Origin: Oscillatoriaceae cyanobacterium Prado104
GTDB taxonomy: Bacteria > Cyanobacteriota > Cyanobacteriia > Cyanobacteriales > Microcoleaceae
Assembly: GCA_025454405.1 (NCBI GenBank)
Contig: JALOON010000012.1
Coordinates: 47,951-111,950, forward strand
DNA length: 64,000 nucleotides
Direction of reading: 5' to 3'
In this document: positions 42,249 to 51,077 of the stretch, one piece after another
Layout: every line of letters starts with the position of its first letter
Numbering within the stretch: position 1 is the first letter of the stretch
The notes under the pieces: model-generated
What the model saw: the letters and a program-made list of their open reading frames with translations, nothing else
What the model was told of the DNA's origin: nothing
Databases searched by the model: none
Made by a program: the position numbers and the translations under genes

Positions 42249-42932
42249 TTACTGACAGCTATTTGTACCTGCAAGACGAGAACAGAGCGAACGATAGGCG
42301 GACGAGCTTCCATTTGCAGTTGGGGGAATTTGTGTAGTCATTTCTACAACAGGCATTGTTCGATCGCCCAATCCCGACCCCACAACAGATTGCTTTTTGG
42401 CCTGACTGGGGTTTTGATTCAAACTCACGCCAGATGCGAAGGAATCTGCCCTGTAAACCCGCACCATTAGCTCGTAACCTATGGTTGTCGGATCGTTAGT
42501 ATTGGGAGCAGGAGGATCTAATCGACTTTGCCAAGCACCCTGCACGTAAAAGTCTTTACTGCTGTCAGTTTGGCAACCCGGTTGATCGTCCAAGTTAACG
42601 CAGTATAAATCGGCCGTACCGCTGGGAACTGCTGCCGTTGCCACTGGCTGCTCCGCGGGGACGCGGATGGTGGGAAACCCTGGCGGACTAGCAGGGGTTG
42701 AACCTGGTGGTCGCAGCGCCCCCGTCCTGAGAGCGTCAATATAAGCTCTCGCCGCCTGCGTAGCCAGTTCAGTCCGCCGCGCTTGCACTCGAGTCGCTAC
42801 TGAGAAAGCCATGACAGGGGCGATCGCGATCATCAGCACCGAAACCACGATCATCGCTACCAATGACTCGATAATTGTGTAGCCACCATCTCGCGACTTG
42901 GATAAATTTTGCTGTTGTTTTTGTCTGTTCAT
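42249..42932 (-). CDS. hpsB: Hormogonium polysaccharide secretion pseudopilin HpsB
   Basis: A 227-residue GspI/PilV-like pseudopilin with leader MNRQKQQQNLSKSRDGG cut before YTIIESLVAMIVVSVLMIAIAPVMAFSVATRVQARRTELATQAARAYID. The C-terminal domain has paired cysteines (DLYCVNLDDQPGCQTD) and ends with a second pair (RSLCSRLAGTNSCQ). It lies 33 bp after hpsA and 65 bp before hpsC on the same strand, so they most likely form one transcript. Together with HpsC and the GspH-like proteins it should assemble at the tip of a pseudopilus. Confidence 0.9.
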   Translation of the reverse strand: MNRQKQQQNLSKSRDGGYTIIESLVAMIVVSVLMIAIAPVMAFSVATRVQARRTELATQAARAYIDALRTGALRPPGSTPASPPGFPTIRVPAEQPVATAAVPSGTADLYCVNLDDQPGCQTDSSKDFYVQGAWQSRLDPPAPNTNDPTTIGYELMVRVYRADSFASGVSLNQNPSQAKKQSVVGSGLGDRTMPVVEMTTQIPPTANGSSSAYRSLCSRLAGTNSCQ

Positions 42933-42965
42933 AAATTTGAACTCCAGTAATTGCGTGACAAAAAG

Positions 42966-45900
42966 TTATTGATAGGGGAATGTCCCGCAATTTTCATTGG
43001 TGCTACTAGAGGTAGCAGGCGGGTTGTCTGCTGGCGTGTTGTCTGTTGCTCTGACTGCGCATATCAAAGTTTTTACCCATCGGTCACTCCGAGGGACTTC
43101 CCGGAAAAATTCGGCAGGCTGATTCGCTGAGGGAGGAGTAGTCAGCTTTTGAGTGAACAAATCCGGCGGTTGAGATAGTAGACCCACGTCATAACCCCAG
43201 TTCCGAGCAGGCGGGATGAAGAAAGGAATCCGAGAACCCCCAATGTTGTAATTAGTTTGACCGGTCATAGTTACCGTCACAGAGGGGTTTAGTTGAGAGA
43301 AAACACTGGTTATTAACCCTGGTGCATAGCCATTGCTAGGCAGGAAAATAGGTTGATACGGCGCGGTATTAAAGGCGCTGCGACCTAACTGAATGAAACT
43401 GCCTCGAATATTCGTAGTAAATGTTCCATTCCCCCAGCTTTCCAAGAATCGGGGTAGGTTTTGCAAGCCACCGTTAAACTCGCCGAGCGTATTGTTGAGC
43501 TTCCTTGACGGAGTATCGTTAGCTCCGATGATGAGATTGAAAGTTGTGTTTGCAGCTTGCGGTATCCACCCTGTTGCGATTACAGAACGATCGCCCCCGT
43601 AATTGCCAGATACTGCCGGACTTACGTTTTGGAGCTGCAGGTGAGGGAGCAACAAAGGCTGAGAACCGTTATATAGTGTCGGTGCATAGGGAGGAGTTGG
43701 TTCGTTTTCTGCTAGTGCTACAGCTCCTAAAGTCGGAAGCCGTGTGTTGCTGCCATCTCTAGTGTCCGGGATAGTAGTATTGGTGTTGACCATATAAGGT
43801 ATGGTGCTGCCATCGTAAGTCGCCGCTGTCCCATTAGTTCCCGTCGCAAACCATAGAGAAGTTCTGCCAGGGGTGACAGCAGGGGGAGTAGAGGCAGCAC
43901 CAATGGTAGTGCCTCCAGTAATTCCTAAAGGCTGCGGATTTGCTGTATCTGTCAACTGATTAGTCCCAGAATTTCTGTCAAAAGCTACGCGGCGAGGGAA
44001 TCGCTGCAATGCTGCCACGGGCGGATCGACTGTAGATCCAGCTTTAAAATTGCTTCCGGTGCCACCATCAAACGCAGTGTAGTCAGGCGTGGTGTAAGCT
44101 GTGCCAGCATTGGCTGCTGTCAGTGGGGATGTCGCCAGTGGATTGACATACCAATCTCCATCGGCACATTCAGAAATCGGTAGTTTTGTGCAAACTTCCA
44201 TCAGATATTCTGGGAAAGGTCCGCGTCGCTGCACGGGAGTGACAAAGTTGTTGAAGTAGGAGCTGGATAGCGGACCGCCTGCAGCAGGTGCCACATTTGG
44301 TGCACTCACGTAATTAGCATCTGTCAGCGGCGTAATGCTAGCACCTGCGATACCACTACCCATTAAATTGCCATCAGTTGCAAATGCTCCGCTGGACAGT
44401 CCATTAGTAACAAAGTTGTTGTTGAAAAAGCCTCTTTGTCGGCGGCGCAGTACGGCATCAGCGCCAGCATTATTTCTCAGATCGAAATCTCCCTCGTTGC
44501 GGAACCCAAAGCGGTAATTATCTGAAAGCAGTGTGACAGCATCTGCTAGAACTGTTGCCGGTCTCCAATAGTCGCCCCCACAGTTAGGCAGTCTGGGGTC
44601 GCCCGCGCGGCAGGCAAAGTTGGGATCTAGAGTGGTGCGGGTGTAAAAATTTCCCCAATCTGATGCCACGACATCTGTAAATTCTTCAACAGGGTTAAAA
44701 CTCACTGGCGCACCAGGAGTTACAGGTGCATTTCGTCCGTGGGGGTTGAATTGTCCTTTGATGTAAACTGGCAAGTTCGATACCAAGGTCAAACCTTTTT
44801 CCCTGACTACATCTGCTACGCCAGTTACTGCTGCGGGAGTGTCGCCCGTACCCCGAAAGAGGAATTGACCGTTAATCAGCATAATGCCGTTTGGCTTGCG
44901 GGTGGGATCGAGCCGAGAGTCTGAGGGGCTGAGTCTTTTGCTGGTGGCTTCGTCAAACCCTGCTGAACTGGCAGCACGATAACTACGATCGGGCAGTGCA
45001 TCATCCCGGCTAGCATATACGATCCCACTGTTGGGCAGCAGCCACTCAGTATCAGTAGTATTTGGTCCTGTAAATGGTGCTCCCCGCAGCCTACCGATAT
45101 CTAACTGCGTGACTCGAATTTCTAGAGGTTGTCTTTCCTCTAGAGGCTGGTTGTAATTGCCTGTCAATAATGCTGATGGAGAAACAGGTGCTTGGGGGTT
45201 AGCGGGTAGAGGACTGCTGAGCGTAAAAGCTTCGTTAACGGCGGTTGTGTCGTCATCTCGATCGACTGCTTTGATTTCTCGGGCATTTAAAAAAGCTACT
45301 TCCTGAATTGCTCCGTTAGGAATCAGTGAGGTGTTAGGGCCAGCACCACCTAGAATTGCCAGCGCGCAAATAGTTGAGTCAATTGCAGCTTTTTGTGCCA
45401 GAGTGCGATTTTCTTGGGGTACTTGGAGTGCCGTTCTCAATGGTCCGTTGGCAAATCTACCATCTGGAAAAACCATGTTTGCCTGAGCCTCCAAAACTGG
45501 ATCTCCTCCGCTCAGCAAGCCTGTAGAGGTGTCTGGTGTTGAAAACGAAGGTTGTAAACTTGTTAAACCGGATGGTGGTGATGTTGGGAAGTCATAGGCT
45601 ATGCCGTTGTTGGAGCCGATAACTGGCTGTTGAGTTCCTATCGCAGGATCTCCACTGGTATTGGGTAGACCAGAAATATTTTTGGCTGTAGAAGCAGTGC
45701 TGGGGTCATAGTAGCTACTGACACAGGCAAAAGGGGTTTGGTCTGGATTTGGAGTTGTAGGATCTCTGAAGCCACTGTTAGCGTAGTGATACACTGCCGA
45801 CGCTCGCATCCGCAAATCGCCTTTGGCATACTTTGCAGTGGTATCAGTAATACCTACAACAGATGTAGCTGCTGTACCCAAACTTGTAATGTCCGCTGCA

Positions 45901-48197
45901 GCTGGCCACTGCAACCAACTACCTGCTACGTTGTCAAATACTTGAGAACCAGGTCCCAGAGGCGACATCGGCATAGTGTCAGGCCAGACAACGCGGTACT
46001 GCTCATCAGTCGTAGTTGCTGGGTCGTCATAAGTCTCGGTGGCTGGGGGGGAAGCAGTAGCAATTGCCGGACCTCGTTTTTGACCGTCTGCATCTGTCCA
46101 CCTGGGCGGTGGCAGGAAAGAGTTAGTGCGATCGTAGATCCCGGCACTGGTAATGACCCGGAGACCGCCAATGCCGTCTAGAGGATTTCGCGGTATTTGA
46201 GCTGCTACTCTTTCCCAAAAACCGTCTCTGAAGGGATTAGCAGGGTCGTATGTTTCTCCCCAACCGTTGCCCCGGTCTGTTTCTCCCACGTCAGCGAGCT
46301 TGGTGAGTTGAGAGATCCGCTGGCGTGTTCTACTGCCATCTACATATTGTGGATCTTTACCTAAAAACTTTTGACCGCTTTCAGACCACCGCTGTGTTGG
46401 TAGGTTATTGCCTACCACTACGCGATCGCCCAACCGCTCTTCATTTACATTAGATGGTAGTGGCGAGCCATCAGCGTGTGTTGTGTTTAGCTGAGCCACA
46501 TCTAAGGAGAGTTCTGTCGGACCTGAGGTACTGCCTTCATCAGTAGTAGAGTCTCCTGTAGGAAAGCTCCATTCATCTTGAGGTCTTAGCTTATCGCCAC
46601 TTTCTCGAATATAAGAACTCTTTGCTGTGCCAGCAACAACTCCTGCATCACTTACGAGCGATGCTTCTGCAAAAGGCACTTTCCGCAGTCGCTCTCTAAA
46701 ATATGCTTCCAAAGCATCATCCCTTTTCTGGGGCGGGTTTGCGCTGCCGGCAGGAGGATTTACTGCTAGCTTAACTGACACAGGGTCGTTATCACCTGTT
46801 GGATCGAGTTCCTTGTGACCCTGTACCAATGCGTTTAACCTTTGCGAGTAAGCGTTGCTGTTGTAAAGTACATCAAGGCTAGTGTTGGTAATGGATTGAT
46901 TGGTGGTGTCAATTGCCGGTGACCCTGCATCTGGCTGGGCTGGATCTGTTTTAGTTTTGAAAAGATGTACTTCTACAGGGTTTCGGGTTGTGCTATTTCC
47001 TGCCCACCCACTTACTACATTTCCCGCTACAGCTATTCTGCTATTTTCTGCATCGTAAAAACAAGAGCGCTTGCTGCTAACTTCAAATAGTCTTACACTT
47101 CTAGCAGCATTTAATCCCGTTACCAATAAGTTGCTGTTGGTAAATATCCGTCCGTTGAGGTTCAGCGGAGGTCCCGGAGATATATCCAGATCGTCTTCAT
47201 ATACAACTGCATTGTTGCTGAGGGGAACCCGAACTTGATCTTGCTGGTATTCTAGTGCTGATATGCTGCTAATCCCCGTGAAAGCTTGAAACCTATTATC
47301 TAAGCCGTTTGCTGTGATATCGTCCTGTGTAATCGGTACGTTTACCGTATAGACAAAGAAACTTTTTTTCAGTTTGCCGTCGAGTTTGTACCACCCAGAA
47401 TCTCCCACCAAGGTAGCCACGGTGTTCCCTGAATCCTGTGTAGCACAAGCAGGATCTAACGCTCCCAAAGACATCGGTGGGGTTCTGGCATCCAATGGCT
47501 GTCTCACCCTTGAGAAATTACCAACAGTATTCGGATCGCCAGTAGCTATGCGGGGAGGGCTTCTAAAGAATATTCCATATAGAGTAAAAGTATCAAATCG
47601 ACCGTCGTTGTTTGTATCGACAGGATATCTCCAACCTGTATTGATCGCCTCACTTTCTATTTGTGTGTTGTCGATCGTTATCAGCGGAGGTCTTGTAGGA
47701 TCGTCGCTTGCGCCAGCCTGTAAGCTATTTCCATTATTGACGGGATACCTAAGTATTAAACGCTCCTCGTCCCCAAAGCTATACGAGTCTCTTTGCCCTG
47801 CTGCAGGAATTGCTGATAGCATTCGATACAATTCTGCATCTGTAGGAGTACCCGTCACTTGCCGACCTTCCCCGAGCATAAATTCTATTTTCGCCTTCGC
47901 CCGATCGAGCGCGGGAGTTGCCGCTGCCAGCACCTGCTGGTTCACCCGCACGTTGCGCGCCGTATTCGCCCGATCGAACGATCGCAGTACAATCGCCACT
48001 GTCAGCAAAATCACCACCAGCAACACCATAGTCACCGTCGGCAGCACGAAACCCGCCACCGGCAATCTCGATCGCCTTGCCATCGCCGCCAGAGTTCGCA
48101 GCATTGCTCTCATCAGCCGCTTCGCCCCCGATCGAGTCACACCGAGAATCCGGCGCAGCAGCGATACGATAACTTTGGTTAATTTGCTCTTATACAT
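42966..48197 (-). CDS. hpsA: Hormogonium polysaccharide biosynthesis protein HpsA
   Basis: A very large protein (1743 residues). A basic N-terminal segment MYKSKLTKVIVSLLRRILGV leads to a prepilin/PilX-like hydrophobic stretch GFVLPTVTMVLLVVILLTVAIVLRSFDRANTARNVRVNQQVLAAATPALDRAKAKIEFML, the hallmark of HpsA. The remaining about 1600 residues are Asn/Thr/Gly/Pro-rich, presumably an extracellular beta-structured domain. The ATG at 48197 matches this N-terminus; the frame extends 60 codons upstream without similarity. HpsA is required for secreted polysaccharide and gliding in hormogonia. First gene of the set hpsA-hpsB-hpsC; a 690-bp repeat-rich region precedes it. Confidence 0.9.
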   Translation of the reverse strand: MYKSKLTKVIVSLLRRILGVTRSGAKRLMRAMLRTLAAMARRSRLPVAGFVLPTVTMVLLVVILLTVAIVLRSFDRANTARNVRVNQQVLAAATPALDRAKAKIEFMLGEGRQVTGTPTDAELYRMLSAIPAAGQRDSYSFGDEERLILRYPVNNGNSLQAGASDDPTRPPLITIDNTQIESEAINTGWRYPVDTNNDGRFDTFTLYGIFFRSPPRIATGDPNTVGNFSRVRQPLDARTPPMSLGALDPACATQDSGNTVATLVGDSGWYKLDGKLKKSFFVYTVNVPITQDDITANGLDNRFQAFTGISSISALEYQQDQVRVPLSNNAVVYEDDLDISPGPPLNLNGRIFTNSNLLVTGLNAARSVRLFEVSSKRSCFYDAENSRIAVAGNVVSGWAGNSTTRNPVEVHLFKTKTDPAQPDAGSPAIDTTNQSITNTSLDVLYNSNAYSQRLNALVQGHKELDPTGDNDPVSVKLAVNPPAGSANPPQKRDDALEAYFRERLRKVPFAEASLVSDAGVVAGTAKSSYIRESGDKLRPQDEWSFPTGDSTTDEGSTSGPTELSLDVAQLNTTHADGSPLPSNVNEERLGDRVVVGNNLPTQRWSESGQKFLGKDPQYVDGSRTRQRISQLTKLADVGETDRGNGWGETYDPANPFRDGFWERVAAQIPRNPLDGIGGLRVITSAGIYDRTNSFLPPPRWTDADGQKRGPAIATASPPATETYDDPATTTDEQYRVVWPDTMPMSPLGPGSQVFDNVAGSWLQWPAAADITSLGTAATSVVGITDTTAKYAKGDLRMRASAVYHYANSGFRDPTTPNPDQTPFACVSSYYDPSTASTAKNISGLPNTSGDPAIGTQQPVIGSNNGIAYDFPTSPPSGLTSLQPSFSTPDTSTGLLSGGDPVLEAQANMVFPDGRFANGPLRTALQVPQENRTLAQKAAIDSTICALAILGGAGPNTSLIPNGAIQEVAFLNAREIKAVDRDDDTTAVNEAFTLSSPLPANPQAPVSPSALLTGNYNQPLEERQPLEIRVTQLDIGRLRGAPFTGPNTTDTEWLLPNSGIVYASRDDALPDRSYRAASSAGFDEATSKRLSPSDSRLDPTRKPNGIMLINGQFLFRGTGDTPAAVTGVADVVREKGLTLVSNLPVYIKGQFNPHGRNAPVTPGAPVSFNPVEEFTDVVASDWGNFYTRTTLDPNFACRAGDPRLPNCGGDYWRPATVLADAVTLLSDNYRFGFRNEGDFDLRNNAGADAVLRRRQRGFFNNNFVTNGLSSGAFATDGNLMGSGIAGASITPLTDANYVSAPNVAPAAGGPLSSSYFNNFVTPVQRRGPFPEYLMEVCTKLPISECADGDWYVNPLATSPLTAANAGTAYTTPDYTAFDGGTGSNFKAGSTVDPPVAALQRFPRRVAFDRNSGTNQLTDTANPQPLGITGGTTIGAASTPPAVTPGRTSLWFATGTNGTAATYDGSTIPYMVNTNTTIPDTRDGSNTRLPTLGAVALAENEPTPPYAPTLYNGSQPLLLPHLQLQNVSPAVSGNYGGDRSVIATGWIPQAANTTFNLIIGANDTPSRKLNNTLGEFNGGLQNLPRFLESWGNGTFTTNIRGSFIQLGRSAFNTAPYQPIFLPSNGYAPGLITSVFSQLNPSVTVTMTGQTNYNIGGSRIPFFIPPARNWGYDVGLLSQPPDLFTQKLTTPPSANQPAEFFREVPRSDRWVKTLICAVRATDNTPADNPPATSSSTNENCGTFPYQ

Positions 48198-48888
48198 GAC
48201 GCCTTCCCGAATCTTTTCAGAGATGGTCTCGCAGGTAGAGACTGCTTGACAGTACGATCCTATTTCTAGGATTCCCAATTTTCCCAAACTTCTTATCAGC
48301 CCCTTGCACAAATTCACAAAATGTGTACTTTGGCTGAAAAATAAAACCCGAAAATCCGCAACCCACTTAAGCGACAATATATTATTCGCCGAAAGATTTG
48401 CGCTGCAAGGATTTGAGCTTGGGAACTCCAGTCTAGTCTAGTTCGATCTGATTGTCAGTGCCCAGCAGGCACAGGAGGAAGGGTGGGGTGCGGGAGGTGA
48501 GATCCCCCCTAACCCCCCTTAAGAAGGGGGAGACCGGAGGTGCTTTGAGATTTTTTGCTGCGGCGTCGAGATCCCCCCTAGCCCCCCTTAAAAAGGGGGG
48601 GACTGGAGGTGTTTTGAGATCTTCTGCTTCGACCCGAAGAACTGAAACCGCTCTTACTCCCCCCTTCTTAAGGGGGGCTGGGGGGATCTCCACTCACAAA
48701 TCAGCGCCAGAAAATAGAGAACGCTCGATCGCACCAACCAACCCAATGCACTCTTACTCCCCCCTTCTTAAGGGGGGCTGGGGGGGATCTCCACTCACAA
48801 ATCAGCGCCAGAAAATAGAGAACGCTCGATCGAAAAACAGTAGACTGGTACTAGATTTGAGCTTAAGCTGACTAATGATGGGGGAATC
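48198..48888. repeat. Repeat-rich region between hpsA and the DUF559 gene
   Basis: Divergent 690-bp gap. From 48491 it holds several GGGGGATC/CCCCTTAAGGGG palindromic elements (near 48501-48538, 48570-48606, 48657-48690, 48757-48790). The last two are part of a tandem duplication with 100-bp offset: 48651-48731 and 48751-48832 are almost identical, including CACTCACAAATCAGCGCCAG. The hpsA promoter must lie between about 48200 and 48490; I could not identify its hexamers. Confidence 0.8.
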
Positions 48889-49287
48889 GTGCACAAACTA
48901 AACGACTCCAACTTCCACCTACCTTACAACCCAAAACTCATCCCGATCGCCAAAGAACTTCGGAAAAATCCCACTCCTGCTGAAAAGAAACTTTGGCAGG
49001 ATTTTCTAAGAAACTTCCCTTTTCGAGTTTTGAGACAAAGACCGATCGATAACTTTATTGTAGATTTTTATTGTGCTGCTTTAATGTTGGTAATTGAGGT
49101 TGATGGGGAAACTCATTTTACGGAACAGGGAAAACAATCTGATGCAGAAAGAACAGCGATTTTAGAGGGATACGGACTCAAAGTTGTTAGGTTTACAAAT
49201 GTTGAAATGTTCCAGAGTTTTGAGGGAGTTTGTCAAGTATTGTTGGGTGAGTTAGCTCGTCAATATCCGAGTCTCGATCCCCCCTAG
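48889..49287 (+). CDS. DUF559 endonuclease-like protein
   Basis: A 132-residue protein of the DUF559 family, relatives of Vsr-type PD-(D/E)XK nucleases: ARKLRKNPTPAEKKLW-like start (AKELRKNPTPAEKKLWQDFL), RQRPIDNFIVDFYCAALMLVIEVDGETHF with the Asp and ExDG acidic pair, and GLKVVRFTNVEMFQSFEGV. The start is GTG 48889 after GGGGGA. The final residues SLDPP and the TAG stop come from a CCCCCCTAGCCCCCC repeat that begins at 49278, so the repeat now supplies the stop. DUF559 proteins are widespread and unproven as nucleases; some lie near restriction systems, none is seen here. Confidence 0.85.
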   Translation: MHKLNDSNFHLPYNPKLIPIAKELRKNPTPAEKKLWQDFLRNFPFRVLRQRPIDNFIVDFYCAALMLVIEVDGETHFTEQGKQSDAERTAILEGYGLKVVRFTNVEMFQSFEGVCQVLLGELARQYPSLDPP

Positions 49288-49392
49288 CCCCCCTTAAGAA
49301 GGGGGGGACTGGAGGTAGTCAAAGTCCCCCTCACGAAGGAGGAGACTGGAGGTAGTCAAAGTCCCCCTTCTTAAGGGGGATTTAGGGGGATC
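49278..49392. repeat. GGGGGATC/CCCCTTAAGAAGGGGG repeats
   Basis: GATCCCCCCTAGCCCCCCTT, then repeated GGAGGTAGTCAAAGTCCCCCT units (49309-49330 and 49351-49370), ending with AAGGGGGATTTAGGGGGATC. Overlaps the 3' end of the DUF559 gene. Confidence 0.85.
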
Positions 49393-49465
49393 GAATTTCT
49401 CAGGTAGCGCGATCGAATTTGGTTAGGTGCAATCTCTTATAATTCCTAGAGGCTAAAACTTAAAC

Positions 49466-50353
49466 ATGGACTTTCAAACAAAACATGAAGAGGACTTGAA
49501 AATAGTCCCCACAGTCGAAGAAGCTCTGAATAATATTTCTCTCAGATGGCCAGAACTAAAAAGCAATTGCGATTCCAGTCCTGTATTCATATTTTCTGCC
49601 GGTTGGAGGTCGGGTTCAACACTTTTGCAAAGGTTAGTAATGTCATCCGGTTCTATTATCGTATGGGGCGAACCCTACGGGCGCGCCGGATTAATCGACA
49701 ATTTATCCAGCTCGATCGCATCAATTACCAATAACTATCCCGCTCCTCAATGGTTTATTGATGAAATTTTAACCGATCGCACTTCACCCTCTGACTTGGC
49801 AGGTGAATGGATTGCCAATCTTTATCCCGAAATACATTACTTACTTGAATCTCATATCTCCTTCCTGCTCAATCTTTTTGAAAAGCCAGCAAAGACAAGG
49901 GGAATAGATCGTTGGGGTCTAAAAGAAGTGAGGCTGACTGTAGATAATGCTATTTACTTAAAATGGCTGTTTCCCAAGGCAAAATTCCTGTTTTTGTATA
50001 GGAATCCTTACAATTGTTATGCTTCATTTCAGGGATTTTACTGGTACAAAAGATGGCCGATCGAGCCTGTATACACGCCAGAGCAGTTTGGAGCGCATTG
50101 GAAAAATTTACTTGAAGGATACATCGCAAGCAGTCATAAAGTAGATGGAATGCTCATCAAATATGAAGATTTATGCAATGAAAACTTCGATCTTGCGAGT
50201 TTAGAAAATTATTTGGAACTCAAGCTCAATAAAAGCACGCTGGCAAAGGTTATATACAGCACAAAGCGTGCGGTACCGCCAGAAGAATTGAGATTGTTAA
50301 GCAGTGCAGTAAATCCTTTAGCTAAGGAACTGGGTTATGAATTGGAAGAATGA
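49466..50353 (+). CDS. Sulfotransferase-family protein
   Basis: A 295-residue protein with the PAPS-dependent sulfotransferase fold. The 5'-phosphosulfate loop is FIFSAGWRSGSTLLQRL (WRSGST at 47-52) and the 3'-phosphate element is FPKAKFLFLYRNPYNCYASF (Arg and downstream Ser). The remaining helices (EQFGAHWKNLLEGY, LIKYEDLCNENFDLASLENYL) fit the family. It would transfer sulfate to a carbohydrate or other acceptor; cyanobacterial sheath polysaccharides are often sulfated, so a link with the nearby hps genes is possible but not shown. Starts at ATG 49466. Monocistronic. Confidence 0.85.
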   Translation: MDFQTKHEEDLKIVPTVEEALNNISLRWPELKSNCDSSPVFIFSAGWRSGSTLLQRLVMSSGSIIVWGEPYGRAGLIDNLSSSIASITNNYPAPQWFIDEILTDRTSPSDLAGEWIANLYPEIHYLLESHISFLLNLFEKPAKTRGIDRWGLKEVRLTVDNAIYLKWLFPKAKFLFLYRNPYNCYASFQGFYWYKRWPIEPVYTPEQFGAHWKNLLEGYIASSHKVDGMLIKYEDLCNENFDLASLENYLELKLNKSTLAKVIYSTKRAVPPEELRLLSSAVNPLAKELGYELEE

Positions 50354-50401
50354 TATCGAACTTCCATTGCGCGCAAAAATACGATCGCCCGCCAAAAAAT
50401 A

Positions 50402-50586
50402 TCAAACTGCGATCGTAGCATTTTCTGGCACGGGCTCAATTTCCTCCGGCTTAGCGTAACGGCGGCAATCTTCAAAACTGCGGGCCGCCAGCCAGTTAGG
50501 ATTTTGAGCCGCCTCGCAGCCGATATTGTAGAATTCGTATTTGCTAACACCAACTTTCCGTACTCCGCAATGCGGAATTTACGCAC
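50402..50586 (-). pseudogene. Possible frameshifted small gene
   Basis: One minus-strand frame starts at ATG 50586 with MRKFRIAEYGKLVLANTNS; an overlapping frame without a start codon reads KYEFYNIGCEAAQNPNWLAARSFEDCRRY...EEIEPVPENATIAV before TGA (50404-50402). The second has protein-like composition with Trp, Cys and an acidic end. A single frameshift near 50530 would join the two into a product of about 60 residues. I do not recognise the family; this could also be chance. Confidence 0.3.
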
Positions 50587-51077
50587 TTCAAAAACTGTAA
50601 ATTTGTGGTTTAACCCCAGTCAACCGCTCAAACCAAGAATTACCACAAACCACCCTATTTTAAGTAAGTATAAATTCTTAATTACCAAATTTTTTGGCAA
50701 CGTTGTGCCGTGCGATACCGGCAGATTTGCGCATCCTTTGTCACAATACAAAACTGTTGTTTTCGATACTTTTTTCGCCAATAAACTGCTGTACTCTTGG
50801 CAAGCTCGTTGTCTAAAACCCTCTTAAATTCAAGCTTTTTCCCCTGTTTGCCTTATGCTGTCGCGATCGATTGCAAAACTTTAAGGTTTTGTAAATAAAC
50901 ATGAATAAAGCTTGCGTTAGAATATAAACAATTGAGTCTGAATTGCGATCGTCTCGGTGCACAGAATGTTAAGATAAATTCAGACAAACTTATTCCTCCA
51001 GATAGATGACATTTTGGAGGAAAGCACTCAGTAAATTGATAGGCTCGCTAACCAAGCGATGCTCCTGAGGAAAACAT
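50587..51077. other. Intergenic region upstream of the TerB/Mo-nitro_C gene
   Basis: About 490 bp without a convincing gene. It is AT-rich and may hold the promoter and leader of the gene at 51078; no specific site was recognised. Confidence 0.4.
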
